From: Comamonadaceae bacterium
GTDB lineage: Bacteria; Pseudomonadota; Gammaproteobacteria; Burkholderiales; Burkholderiaceae_C
Assembly (NCBI GenBank): GCA_021299555.1
Contig: JAJTGH010000020.1
Span: forward strand, 1-32,936
Length of the DNA: 32,936 nt
Direction of reading: 5' to 3'
The stretch's first letter is position 1; every line of letters begins with the position of its first letter. The translations under genes and the position numbers were made by a program. Positions 12,394 to 21,737 of the stretch are shown here, piece by piece. The notes below the pieces were generated by a model. It did no database searches and was not told the DNA's origin. It saw only the letters and a list, made by a program, of their open reading frames with translations.

Positions 12394-12490
12394 GGCGAGT
12401 CCGTAGAAGATCTGAAGCCCGTTCGCGGGCAAAGCCGCGATTTTAGGTCAGCCGTCTACCGGTGCCTGCGCCCCACGGGTTGGCAGGCGC

Positions 12491-13255
12491 TCAGTTCCAG
12501 TGGCCGCGGTGATGGCGCTGGTGGCGGTGGTTGTGGTGGTGCTGGGGGTGACCTGTGTGCAGGCTCCAGTTGATCGCGACTGCGGGCGCGACCGGCACAT
12601 ATCGCGCGGCCGGGTAGAACGTGAAGGCGCTGGCAGTCACGGGGTGAACACGAACCGCAGCGCTGGGGGTGTGAAACGCGTCGTTTTGGACATAGGTGAC
12701 GGTGCTTTCGCTGACCGGTGCGCTGGAGATGGGACGGGTGATGATGGTGGTGCCGCCGGCCGGCGCCGCCGGAAGCGCGCCCACCGGGTTCATTTGCAGA
12801 CGCACATAGGCGCCGGGATCATTGAGCATCTTGATGCTGTAGCGCTTGTTGTCATATTCGTAAATAACGTCGTAGTGAAGCACACGCGTCTCGTAAGTGG
12901 TTTGGACGGTGCACTGCTGAACGTTGCGCACCTCGTCGCGCGTGCCCTCGATCCTGTTGCCCAGAACGGCCCCGCCTATGATGCCGAGCACCGTGGCGAC
13001 GTCTCTGCCGCTGCCACCGCCGATCGAGTTTCCGACCGCCCCGCCCGCGATGGCTCCCATGGCCGCGCCTGCGCCGGAGGGTTGGGTTTGCTGGACAACA
13101 GGCTGGGTGGTACACACCTGACGCGGCACGGCGACCTGCTGCATGACGGCGGTGCTTGTCAGTACCCGGGCCAGAACTTCTTGTGCGGCCACTGGGGCGG
13201 CGGCGACACCGCTGGCCACCGTGATGAAGCCGAGTACAAAATTTCTATTCATCAT
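12491..13255 (-). CDS. Glycine-zipper 2TM-domain envelope protein with His-rich C-terminus
   Basis: 254 aa with N-terminal signal-like segment; GAAMGAIAGGAVGNSIGGGSGRDVATVLGIIGGAVLGNRIEG glycine zipper; C-terminus HTGHPQHHHNHRHQRHHRGHWN. Confidence 0.82.
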   Translation of the reverse strand: MMNRNFVLGFITVASGVAAAPVAAQEVLARVLTSTAVMQQVAVPRQVCTTQPVVQQTQPSGAGAAMGAIAGGAVGNSIGGGSGRDVATVLGIIGGAVLGNRIEGTRDEVRNVQQCTVQTTYETRVLHYDVIYEYDNKRYSIKMLNDPGAYVRLQMNPVGALPAAPAGGTTIITRPISSAPVSESTVTYVQNDAFHTPSAAVRVHPVTASAFTFYPAARYVPVAPAVAINWSLHTGHPQHHHNHRHQRHHRGHWN

Positions 13256-13398
13256 GACAATCTCCTGTGTTTTTTTCCAGTGCTTGCGCCCGTTGTCGCA
13301 GGTGCCAAGGACGCTGGCATCAATTTAACGGTTTCGAGCCGGTTTTGGTTCACCGCCTCTTGTAAATCCTTCGTAAATTCAGGCGCATTGCACCCGGC

Positions 13399-13752
13399 CT
13401 AGCTTGGGACTGGGTGTTTTTCCCAGTCGGCGGCATCGAATCCCACGCTCAAGTGTCCCTGCCATTGGACCACCGGCCGTTTGATCAAGCTTGGCTGCTG
13501 GGCCATCAGGGCGCAGGCGCCTGTGCTGTCGCAGGCAACAGCCTGCACGGCGGGATCGAGTTTTCGCCAGGTGCTGCCCTGGCGGTTGAGCAACCTTTGC
13601 CAGCCGACAGCCTCGCTCCAAGCCTGCAGCAGTTCTGCACTGATGCCCAATTTCTTGAAGTCATGAAAGCGATGTGCGATCCCCTTGCCATCGAGCCAGG
13701 CGCGCGCTTTTTTAACCGTATCGCAGTTGGGTATTCCGTAGACGGTGATCAT
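13399..13752 (-). CDS. ArsC/Spx-like protein (YffB-type arsenate reductase homologue)
   Basis: MITVYGIPNCDTVKKARAWLDGKGIAHRFHDFKKLGISAELLQAW...IKRPVV; YGIPNCDTVKKA motif. Confidence 0.88.
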   Translation of the reverse strand: MITVYGIPNCDTVKKARAWLDGKGIAHRFHDFKKLGISAELLQAWSEAVGWQRLLNRQGSTWRKLDPAVQAVACDSTGACALMAQQPSLIKRPVVQWQGHLSVGFDAADWEKHPVPS

Positions 13753-13832
13753 GCTGGTTATTTTGACAGGCTTGGCCCAGATCAAGCGAGCTCGACCGCT
13801 GGCGAGCTTTGGTCTGCGAGACAATGTGCCGC

Positions 13833-15182
13833 ATGGAGACTTTGAACACCCTGAGCCAGTGGCTGGACCATTGTGAGCGCTTGCACCCCAAGGGCATAGA
13901 AATGGGGTTGGAGCGGGTGCGCGCTGTGGCGCATCGGATGAGTCTGAAGTTCAGCTGCCCGGTGATCACTGTGGCCGGGACCAATGGCAAGGGCTCGACC
14001 TGCGCCATGCTCGAAGCGATCTTGATGCAGTCGGGCTACCGGGTCGGTCTCTACACCTCCCCCCACCTGGTGCGGTTTGAGGAGCGCTGTCGCTTGCGTG
14101 GTGAACCGGTGCGGGCCGATGACTTGTTGTCCCATTTTCAGGCTGTCGAGCGTGCCCGGCTGGGCAGTGACCTGCGCTTTTTGCCGGGTCGCCCGCAGGA
14201 TGTGCGCGGTGAGATTTCCCTGACCTATTTTGAATTCACCACCTTGGTGTTTTTGTCGGTCATGGCCCAGACTCAATTGGACGTGGTGATCCTGGAGGTG
14301 GGCCTCGGAGGTCGGCTCGACGCGGTCAACATCATTGACACCGATTGCGCAATCATCACCAGCATCGATCTGGACCATATGGAGTTTCTGGGGCCTGATC
14401 GGGAGTCCATTGGACGTGAGAAGGCCGGCATCATCCGCGCCGGCAAGCCTGTGGTCGTGAGCGATCCGGCGCCGCCGCAAAGCGTGATCAAGGCAGCCCG
14501 TCTGCTCGATGCCGATCTGTGGCTGCTCGGCCCCGACTTTCAGTTCGCGGGCGACAAACAGCAGTGGGGCTGGAGCGGTCGCGGCAAGCGCCATTCGGGT
14601 CTGGCCTACCCGGCACTGCGCGGGGCCAACCAGTTGCTCAATGCTTCAGGTGTACTCGCCGCGTTGGCGGCCCTGTGGGACCGACTGCCCGTGACAGCGC
14701 AGGCGGTGCGCAATGGGCTGGCCCTGGTCGAGTTGCCCGGGCGGTTTCAGATTGTGCCGGGACAGCCCACCTTGGTGCTTGACGTTGCACACAACCCGCA
14801 TTCAGTGGCCGCCTTGAGTGAAAACCTCGACGCCATGGGCTTTTATCCGTGCACCCATGCGGTCTTCGGTGCCATGGCCGACAAAGATCTCGAGGCCATG
14901 TTTGCCCGCATTGGCCCCCTGGTGGACAAATGGTATTTCTGCGATCTTGCCAGCGCGCGGGCGGCATCTGCGGTCGATTTGCAGGCCCGGTATCTGACCG
15001 TGCCGGGCCATCGCGATCGGGCCCAGCTCAGCGCTCACGCAGACCCCCAAACAGCTTTGCGTGCGGCTGTGGCCGTGGCAGACCCCACTGATAGAATCGT
15101 TGTCTTCGGATCTTTTCTCACCGTAGGTGCCATCCTTGCCAACGGTGTGCCTCGATTGTCGGGACAGCATCTGGCTCCGTGA
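13833..15182 (+). CDS. folC: Bifunctional folylpolyglutamate/dihydrofolate synthase
   Basis: TVAGTNGKGSTCAMLEAILMQSGYRVGLYTSPHLVRFEER, DVVILEVGLGGRLDAVNIID, LDVAHNPHSVAALSENL. Confidence 0.95.
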   Translation: METLNTLSQWLDHCERLHPKGIEMGLERVRAVAHRMSLKFSCPVITVAGTNGKGSTCAMLEAILMQSGYRVGLYTSPHLVRFEERCRLRGEPVRADDLLSHFQAVERARLGSDLRFLPGRPQDVRGEISLTYFEFTTLVFLSVMAQTQLDVVILEVGLGGRLDAVNIIDTDCAIITSIDLDHMEFLGPDRESIGREKAGIIRAGKPVVVSDPAPPQSVIKAARLLDADLWLLGPDFQFAGDKQQWGWSGRGKRHSGLAYPALRGANQLLNASGVLAALAALWDRLPVTAQAVRNGLALVELPGRFQIVPGQPTLVLDVAHNPHSVAALSENLDAMGFYPCTHAVFGAMADKDLEAMFARIGPLVDKWYFCDLASARAASAVDLQARYLTVPGHRDRAQLSAHADPQTALRAAVAVADPTDRIVVFGSFLTVGAILANGVPRLSGQHLAP

Positions 15183-15249
15183 TGCCGCATCGACGCCATC
15201 TTGGCAAAGTCAGAACCATCAACCGTTGACCGGACACCGCATTTCGCCT

Positions 15250-15942
15250 ATGTCGTTTTTCAGCTTTCGCCGCGACCGGACGTCTGGCATCAAGCCGGAG
15301 GGCGATGGCCTTGCTTCAGAGAGTGTCGAAGCGGTACGCCGGCGGGCTCGACACCGCCTGATCGGCGCGGCCGTGCTGGTTCTCCTGGGCGTGATCGGTT
15401 TTCCTCTGCTTTTTGACAGCCAGCCGCGGCCGGTGCCAGTCAATATTGCCATTGAAATCCCCTCGCGTGCCGCGGTCAAACCCGGTGCGCCGATCGCTTC
15501 GCCCACGGCTACAGCGCCGGCCACAGCGCCAGTTGCAGCCCCGGTCGCACCGATTGCTTCGGCACCGATCACCGTGCCGCCGCAGGCCAGCTTGCAGGGC
15601 AAGGAGGAGATCGTGCTGGACAAGCCCCCTGGCCAGCGCGCCGCTGTCGCATCGCCTGAGTCTGCCGCAGCCAAGCCACCGGCGCCAGCAAAGACTGACG
15701 CAGCCCCGACCAATGGGCGCATCGTGGTTCAGGTCGGCGCGTTTGCCGATGCCGCAAAGGCGCGGGAGGCGCGGCTGAAGCTGGAAAAGGCGGGCTTGAA
15801 GACCTATACCCAGGTGATCGAAACCAAGGATGGCAAGCGAACCCGCGTGCGTGTGGGGCCGTTTGCCAGCCGCGCCGAGGCCGATAAGGCTGCGGCCAAG
15901 ATCAAGGCACTGGACCTGCCGGCTACGGTGTTGGCGATCTGA
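15250..15942 (+). CDS. SPOR domain-containing protein (DedD-like)
   Basis: Start ATG 15250; TM segment RLIGAAVLVLLGVIGFPLLF, Pro/Ala linker, C-terminal SPOR domain IVVQVGAFADAAKAREARLKLEKAGLKTYTQV...TRVRVGPFASRAEADKAAAKIKAL. Confidence 0.9.
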   Translation: MSFFSFRRDRTSGIKPEGDGLASESVEAVRRRARHRLIGAAVLVLLGVIGFPLLFDSQPRPVPVNIAIEIPSRAAVKPGAPIASPTATAPATAPVAAPVAPIASAPITVPPQASLQGKEEIVLDKPPGQRAAVASPESAAAKPPAPAKTDAAPTNGRIVVQVGAFADAAKAREARLKLEKAGLKTYTQVIETKDGKRTRVRVGPFASRAEADKAAAKIKALDLPATVLAI

Positions 15943-15949
15943 GGCCGTG

Positions 15950-16435
15950 ATGACCAGCGTCGACTGGATCTTGCTGAGCCTGGTGCTGGTGTCGATGGCG
16001 GTCGGTTTGTGGCGCGGCTTGGTGTTCGAGGTGTTGTCGCTGCTGGGATGGATTGCCGCTTTTTTTCTTGCGCAGTGGTTCTCGCCTTGGGTGGCTGCTT
16101 ATTTGCCTTTGCAGGGGATGTCTGATCCGGTTCGGTATGCGGCCGCATTTGCCTTGACCTTTGTGCTGTCTGTTTTGCTTGCAGGCTTGCTGGCCTCTTT
16201 GTTGCGCAAACTGGTTTCGGTGGTGGGCTTGCGTCCTGTGGACCGTATTTTGGGCGCAGCCTTTGGCGCGCTGCGTGGTGTGGTGGTCTTGCTGGCGGTG
16301 GCCGTGGTGATAGACCTGACGCCGCTCAAGCGGGCCGATTGGTGGCAGGTATCTGCAGCAGCCCCGTGGCTCGGCGTGATGCTCGTTGGCTTGAAGCCGG
16401 CTTTGCCCGAGTCTTTTTCCCGTTTTTTGAACTGA
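15950..16435 (+). CDS. cvpA: CvpA family protein
   Basis: MTSVDWILLSLVLVSMAVGLWRGLVFEVLSLLGWIAAFFLAQWFSPWVAAYLPLQ...RPVDRILGAAFGALRGVVVLLAVAVV; sits between dedD-like gene and purF. Confidence 0.9.
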   Translation: MTSVDWILLSLVLVSMAVGLWRGLVFEVLSLLGWIAAFFLAQWFSPWVAAYLPLQGMSDPVRYAAAFALTFVLSVLLAGLLASLLRKLVSVVGLRPVDRILGAAFGALRGVVVLLAVAVVIDLTPLKRADWWQVSAAAPWLGVMLVGLKPALPESFSRFLN

Positions 16436-16448
16436 GGACTGATCGAAC

Positions 16449-17893
16449 ATGTGCGGCATTCTTGGTGCGGTCAGTGACGCGCCGGTCAATCAGCTGATCT
16501 ATGACGGCCTCTTGCTGCTGCAGCACCGCGGCCAAGACGCAGCCGGCATAGCCACCCAGTTGGGACACAAGTTCTTCATGCACAAGGCCAAGGGCATGGT
16601 CAAGGACGTGTTTCGCACCCGCAATATGCGGGCTCTGCCGGGCAATGTGGGTCTTGGGCAGGTCCGCTATCCCACGGCTGGAAATGCCTTCAGTGAAGAG
16701 GAGGCCCAGCCTTTTTACGTCAATGCTCCGTTTGGTCTGGTGTTGGTTCACAACGGCAATCTGACCAATGCGGCGGTGCTCAAGGCCGAGCTGTTTTCAG
16801 TGGACCATCGACACATCAACACCGAAAGCGATTCGGAGGTGTTGCTCAATGTGCTGGCCCACGAACTCGAAAAGACCACGCGGGGCTTGCCTTTGGCGCC
16901 GGCCGATGTGTTTGCCGCTGTGCGTGGCGTGCAAAAGCGTGTGCGGGGCTCGTATGCCGTGATTGCCTTGATCGCGGGCCACGGACTGCTCGCGTTTCGT
17001 GACCCTTTTGGCATTCGCCCGCTGTGTCTGGGTCGCCAGGGCAATACTTGGGTGGTGGCCAGTGAGTCGGTGGCCTTGGAGGGCACGGGCCATCAATTCG
17101 AGCGCGATGTGAAGCCTGGCGAGGCGCTGTTCATAGACCTGCAGGGACAGCTGCACTCAGCCCAATGCGCAGATCAATCGCGGCTCATGCCGTGCATTTT
17201 TGAATATGTTTATCTGGCGCGGCCCGACTCCATGCTCGACGGCATCTCCGTCTACCAGGCCCGGCTGAACCTGGGTGAGACCCTGGCCAAGCGCGTGATT
17301 TCCACGGTCCCGCCCAACGAGATCGATGTGGTCATCCCGATTCCCGAGTCGAGTCGGCCCAGTATGTCGGCCGCACCTTCATCATGCCAGGTCAGGGTGT
17401 GCGCAAGAAGTCGGTTCGCCAGAAGCTCAATGTGATCGCCAGTGAGTTCAAGGGCCGAAATGTGCTACTCGTTGACGACTCGATCGTACGCGGCACCACC
17501 AGCCGGGAGATCGTGCAGATGGCGCGTGATGCGGGTGCCCGCAAGGTCTATCTGGCCAGCGCTGCACCTCCGGTGCGTTACCCCAATGTGTATGGCATCG
17601 ACATGCCCACCAGCGGTGAACTGGTGGCCCACAACCGCACGATCGATCAGATCCGGGAACTCATCGGCTGCGACGCGCTGATTTACCAGGATGTTGAGGG
17701 CATGAAGCGTGCCATAGGCTCGCTCAATACCCGGCTCGATGGCTTTGACGCTTCGTGCTTTGACGGTGTGTACATCACGGGTGACGTCACACCCGAATCG
17801 ATTGCGCGCATGAATGAGCAACGCATCGACGCCCAGGAAGACGGTGATGCGGATTCGTCCCGGCTCAACCTGCCCAACGCCCAAGCGGCTTGA
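16449..17893 (+). pseudogene. purF: Amidophosphoribosyltransferase, interrupted by an internal deletion/frameshift near 17355-17362
   Basis: ORF 16449..17435 (frame 0) is good PurF up to DVVIPIPESSRP. PurF resumes as QYVGRTFIMPGQGVRKKSVRQKLN... in a different frame (codon start 17360) and continues to 17893. About 20 residues normally between PESS and YVGRT are missing. Confidence 0.85.
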
Positions 17894-17916
17894 TCGAACA
17901 GCGCGAAGTCCAGACC

Positions 17917-19119
17917 ATGAATGACAAACCCTTGCACCCCGACACCCTGGCTGTGCGTGCCGCATCGCAGCGCAGTCAGTATGGTGAAAACTCGGAAGCC
18001 CTTTACCTGACCAGCGGCTATGTGCAGCCCAGTGCCCAGTCGGCCGCAGCACGTTTTGCCAACGAGGAACCAGGCTTTACCTATGCCCGGTATGGCAACC
18101 CCACGGTGGCCAGCTTTGAAAAGCGCCTGGCCGCCATGGAGGGCACTGAAGCGGCCATTGCCACGTCCAGCGGCATGGCGGCCATCTTGATGCTGTGCAT
18201 GGGTCTGCTCAAGGCCGGTGATCATGTGGTGTGCTCGCGGTCGGTGTTCGGCTCGACCATCAAGCTCATCGGTGGTGAGTTTGGTAAGTTCGGTGTGCAG
18301 TCCAGCTTTGTTTCGCAGACCGATGTCGCACAGTGGCAGGCCGCGATCCGGCCCAACACCCGACTGCTGTTTGCCGAGACCCCAACCAATCCTTTGACCG
18401 AGGTGTGCGACATCGCGGCCCTGGCCGATATTGCCCACCGAGCCGGCGCGCTGCTTGCAGTGGACAACTGCTTTGCCACCCCGGCCTTGCAGCAGCCGGT
18501 GCGCTATGGCGCTGACATCATCATGCATTCGGGCACCAAATACCTTGACGGCCAAGGTCGGGTGCTGGCCGGTGCACTGTGTTGCAGTCAGGCCCTGATC
18601 GACGAGAAATTCATGCCGATCTTGCGCAGCGCCGGCATGACTCTGGCGCCTTTTAACGCTTGGGTGGTGCTCAAGGGGCTGGAAACACTGGGCCTGCGCA
18701 TGAAGGCTCAAAGCGCTCAGGCGCTCACTTTGGCGCACTGGCTTTGCCAGCAGTCGCAAGTGCTTCGCGTGCACCACCCCGGATTACCCGACCATCCCCA
18801 ACATGAACTGGCCATGCGCCAGCAAGGCGGTGTGGGCGGTGCGGTGATCGCTTTTGATGTTGGCGGCACTGCGCCTGAGCAGGCCCGCGCGCGCGCCTTT
18901 CATGTGCTCGATCAATTGCAGGTGCTCTCGCTATCGACCAACCTGGGTGACACAAAATCCCTGGTTGCGCACCCTGCCAGCACCTCGCATGGACGACTTA
19001 CCGAAGAGCAGCGCCAGGCCGCCGGCATCACCCAGGGCCTGATACGCATTGCGGTCGGACTCGAGCACCTTGATGATATTCAGACCGATCTGGCCCGCGG
19101 CCTGTCGGGTCTGGTCTAG
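17917..19119 (+). CDS. metZ: O-succinylhomoserine sulfhydrylase
   Basis: MNDKPLHPDTLAVRAASQRSQYGENSEALYLTSGYVQPSAQSAAARF, YARYGNPTVASFEKRLAAMEGTEAAIATSSGMAA, SGTKYLDGQGRVLAG PLP lysine. Confidence 0.92.
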   Translation: MNDKPLHPDTLAVRAASQRSQYGENSEALYLTSGYVQPSAQSAAARFANEEPGFTYARYGNPTVASFEKRLAAMEGTEAAIATSSGMAAILMLCMGLLKAGDHVVCSRSVFGSTIKLIGGEFGKFGVQSSFVSQTDVAQWQAAIRPNTRLLFAETPTNPLTEVCDIAALADIAHRAGALLAVDNCFATPALQQPVRYGADIIMHSGTKYLDGQGRVLAGALCCSQALIDEKFMPILRSAGMTLAPFNAWVVLKGLETLGLRMKAQSAQALTLAHWLCQQSQVLRVHHPGLPDHPQHELAMRQQGGVGGAVIAFDVGGTAPEQARARAFHVLDQLQVLSLSTNLGDTKSLVAHPASTSHGRLTEEQRQAAGITQGLIRIAVGLEHLDDIQTDLARGLSGLV

Positions 19120-19170
19120 CCATTTTTTTCGGTGACAGACGCTGCGTCCGGTTGCCTTTGTTGATCCTCC

Positions 19171-20571
19171 ATGACTGCACTCGTTCGCACCCGTTTCGCG
19201 CCATCGCCCACCGGCTTTATCCACCTGGGCAATATTCGGTCGGCCCTGTATCCCTGGGCCTTTGCCCGGGCCAACGGCGGGCAATTCATTTTGCGCATCG
19301 AAGACACCGACCTCGATCGCTCCTCGCAGGCGGCTGTGGACGTGATCATCGAGGGCATGCGCTGGCTGGGTCTCGACTATGACGAAGGCCCTTACTACCA
19401 GATGCAGCGCATGGAGCGCTACAAACAGGTTTTGGCGCAGTTACAGGCCGCGGGTCAGGTTTACCCTTGCTACATGAGCGTGGCCGAGCTCGATGCGCTT
19501 CGCGAGCGACAAATGGCGGCCAAGCTCAAGCCCCGCTATGACGGCACCTGGCGGCCAGAACCGGGCAAGGCCTTGCCTGCGGTGCCCGAGGGTGTCAAGC
19601 CAGTGCTGCGCTTTAAAAATCCCCCAACCGGCAGCGTGGTGTGGGACGACAAGGTCAAAGGCCAGATCTCGATCAGCAACGAAGAGCTGGACGACTTGGT
19701 GATTGCCCGCCCTGACGGCACGCCGACTTACAACTTTTGTGTGGTGGTCGACGACATCGACATGTCCATTACCCACGTGATACGCGGTGATGACCACGTG
19801 AACAATACGCCACGGCAGATCAACATCTTCAAGGCACTGGGAAAAGAGCCTCCGGTGTATGCGCATCTGCCCACTGTTCTCAATGAGCAGGGCGAGAAGA
19901 TGAGCAAGCGCAATGGCGCCAAAGCCGTCACAACCTACGCGCAGGAAGGCTATTTGCCCGACGCCATGGTCAATTACCTGGCGCGCCTGGGCTGGAGCCA
20001 TGGCGATGATGAAATCTTCAGTCGGGAGCAATTTCTTCAGTGGTTCGACCTCGATCATTTGGGCAAGAGCGCGGCGCAATTTGACGAGGCCAAGCTGCGC
20101 TGGGTCAATGCCCAGCACCTCAAGGCCATGGCCGATCCGGCCCTGGCGCAAGCGGTCGGGCCGCTGCTGCTCGCCGCCGGCGTGCGGATGAGTACCGAGC
20201 GCATTGAGGGCGCATGTGCCCTGTTCAAAGACCGGTGCGCCACCCTGGTTGACTTGGCTCACTGGCTGACGCTGCTGGCTCAAGGAGGGCAGGCCAGTCA
20301 AGAGGACCGCAGTGCCCACTTGTCGCCCTCCATCGCCCCGGTGCTGGTGCAATTGGGTCAGGCCTTGTCTGAATGCGACTGGAACAGGGTGGCCATTGCC
20401 GCGGTCATCAAGCAAGTGATTGCGCAGGCCAACCTGAAGATGCCGCAGTTGGCCATGCCAGTGCGGGTGTTGTTGCTGGGCACGGCGCAAACGCCTTCGC
20501 TCGATGCGGTCATTGAGTTGATGGACCGCCAGACCGTGCTCGATCGCCTAAAAAACCCAGCAGGTTTGTGA
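19171..20571 (+). CDS. gltX: Glutamyl-tRNA synthetase
   Basis: [43 protein letters not shown] (HIGH-type HLGN), [11 protein letters not shown] (KMSKS). Confidence 0.97.
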   Translation: MTALVRTRFAPSPTGFIHLGNIRSALYPWAFARANGGQFILRIEDTDLDRSSQAAVDVIIEGMRWLGLDYDEGPYYQMQRMERYKQVLAQLQAAGQVYPCYMSVAELDALRERQMAAKLKPRYDGTWRPEPGKALPAVPEGVKPVLRFKNPPTGSVVWDDKVKGQISISNEELDDLVIARPDGTPTYNFCVVVDDIDMSITHVIRGDDHVNNTPRQINIFKALGKEPPVYAHLPTVLNEQGEKMSKRNGAKAVTTYAQEGYLPDAMVNYLARLGWSHGDDEIFSREQFLQWFDLDHLGKSAAQFDEAKLRWVNAQHLKAMADPALAQAVGPLLLAAGVRMSTERIEGACALFKDRCATLVDLAHWLTLLAQGGQASQEDRSAHLSPSIAPVLVQLGQALSECDWNRVAIAAVIKQVIAQANLKMPQLAMPVRVLLLGTAQTPSLDAVIELMDRQTVLDRLKNPAGL

Positions 20572-20595
20572 GAGTCAGAGTTTTCGGGCTATAAT
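20566..20595 (+). promoter_or_regulatory. Putative sigma70 promoter for the tRNA cluster
   Basis: TTGTGA (20566-20571), 18-nt spacer, TATAAT (20590-20595), followed downstream by tRNA-Ala. Confidence 0.65.
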
Positions 20596-20653
20596 TTGAG
20601 GCTCGACAGTTGTGTCTTGAGAGCGGAGCAGTCTGCGCTCTGGCATGGCAAGA

Positions 20654-20729
<76 letters not shown>

Positions 20730-20750
20730 GTCGAATCGTCCAAAGGTTTT

Positions 20751-20826
20751 GACCCTATCGTCTAGAGGCCTAGGACATCACCCTTTCACGGTGAGTACCG
20801 GGGTTCGAATCCCCGTAGGGTCGCCA
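20751..20826 (+). tRNA. tRNA-Glu (anticodon TTC), CCA encoded
   Basis: GACCCTATCGTCTAGAGGCCTAGGACATCACCCTTTCACGGTGAGTACCGGGGTTCGAATCCCCGTAGGGTCGCCA; stem TCACC/GGTGA around CTTTCAC. Confidence 0.97.
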
Positions 20827-20922
20827 GATTTCACTGCTACGGCAGTGCATGAGGCACAAGCAGGCAGCAGCCGTTTCGCAAGGAACGGCGCTTGGCTCGA
20901 AAGAGCAAAGTTGTTGCTACCA

Positions 20923-20999
20923 GGAGTGGTAGTTCAGTTGGTTAGAATACCGGCCTGTCACGCCGGGGGTCGCGGGTTCGAGCCCCGTCCACTCCGCCA
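20923..20999 (+). tRNA. tRNA-Asp (anticodon GTC), CCA encoded
   Basis: GGAGTGGTAGTTCAGTTGGTTAGAATACCGGCCTGTCACGCCGGGGGTCGCGGGTTCGAGCCCCGTCCACTCCGCCA; anticodon loop CTGTCAC. Confidence 0.97.
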
Positions 21000-21009
21000 A
21001 GCACCCAGC

Positions 21010-21035
21010 AAAAACGCGCCTTCGGGCGCGTTTTT
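21010..21035. terminator. Rho-independent, probably bidirectional terminator
   Basis: Perfect hairpin AAAAACGCGCC-TTCG-GGCGCGTTTTT between the tRNA-Asp gene and the convergent MBL-fold gene. Confidence 0.88.
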
Positions 21036-21051
21036 CATTTCGGCCGTGTAT

Positions 21052-21690
21052 TCATCGGTCAGCAACAAACGGGTTGGTCTTACGCTCGCGCCCAAAGCTG
21101 CTTTCGGGGCCGTGACCTGGGATGAAGACGGTTTCATCTCCCATGGGCCAAAGCCGGGTCTTGATGCTGTTGATGAGTTGCTCGTGGTTGCCCTGCGGGA
21201 AATCCGTGCGTCCGATGCTGCCTGCAAACAGCACGTCACCGACGAAGGCCCGGGCAATCTCTGGTGAGTAAAACACCACATGGCCGGGCGTGTGGCCCGG
21301 GCAGTGCCTGACCTGCAAAGTGTGCTGCCCGATGGTGACCGTATCGCCGTCGTAGAGCCAGCGCGTCGGTGCAAATGCCAGGGCTTGTGGAAAACCAAAC
21401 ATGGCGCTTTGCTGGGGCAAGCCATCGATCCAGAACTGATCGCCCGGGTGAGGACCGACGATGGGCAGGCCCAGCCGGTTGGCCAACTCTCCCGTGCCGC
21501 CGGCATGGTCGATGTGGGCGTGCGTTAGCCAGATCTGTTCGAGTTTGAGGCCCAGCGAGTCGACCTTTGCCAGCAAACGGTCGAGTTCTCCGCCCGGGTC
21601 GATGACGGCAGCCTGCTTGGTTTGCCCATCCCAGATCAGTGAGCAGTTTTGCTGAAAAGGTGTGACGGGGACAGTGAGGTAGGACAGCAC
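21052..21690 (-). CDS. MBL-fold metallo-hydrolase (glyoxalase II-like)
   Basis: LTHAHIDHAGGTGELA (HxHxDH), HCPGHTPGHVVFY, VGDVLFAGSIGRTDFPQG, FIPGHGPES. Confidence 0.93.
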   Translation of the reverse strand: MLSYLTVPVTPFQQNCSLIWDGQTKQAAVIDPGGELDRLLAKVDSLGLKLEQIWLTHAHIDHAGGTGELANRLGLPIVGPHPGDQFWIDGLPQQSAMFGFPQALAFAPTRWLYDGDTVTIGQHTLQVRHCPGHTPGHVVFYSPEIARAFVGDVLFAGSIGRTDFPQGNHEQLINSIKTRLWPMGDETVFIPGHGPESSFGRERKTNPFVADR

Positions 21691-21737
21691 GGCAGGGCAA
21701 GGGGTTTGTCAGGGGGTCAATGGTCGGCGCAGGCTGG

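Noticed and set aside
12500-13402. 300-aa plus-strand ORF over the glycine-zipper gene
   Set aside because: No recognisable domain; the opposite strand encodes a coherent signal peptide plus glycine zipper protein.
17683-18777. 364-aa minus-strand ORF opposite purF/metZ
   Set aside because: Antisense to metZ with no recognisable motifs.
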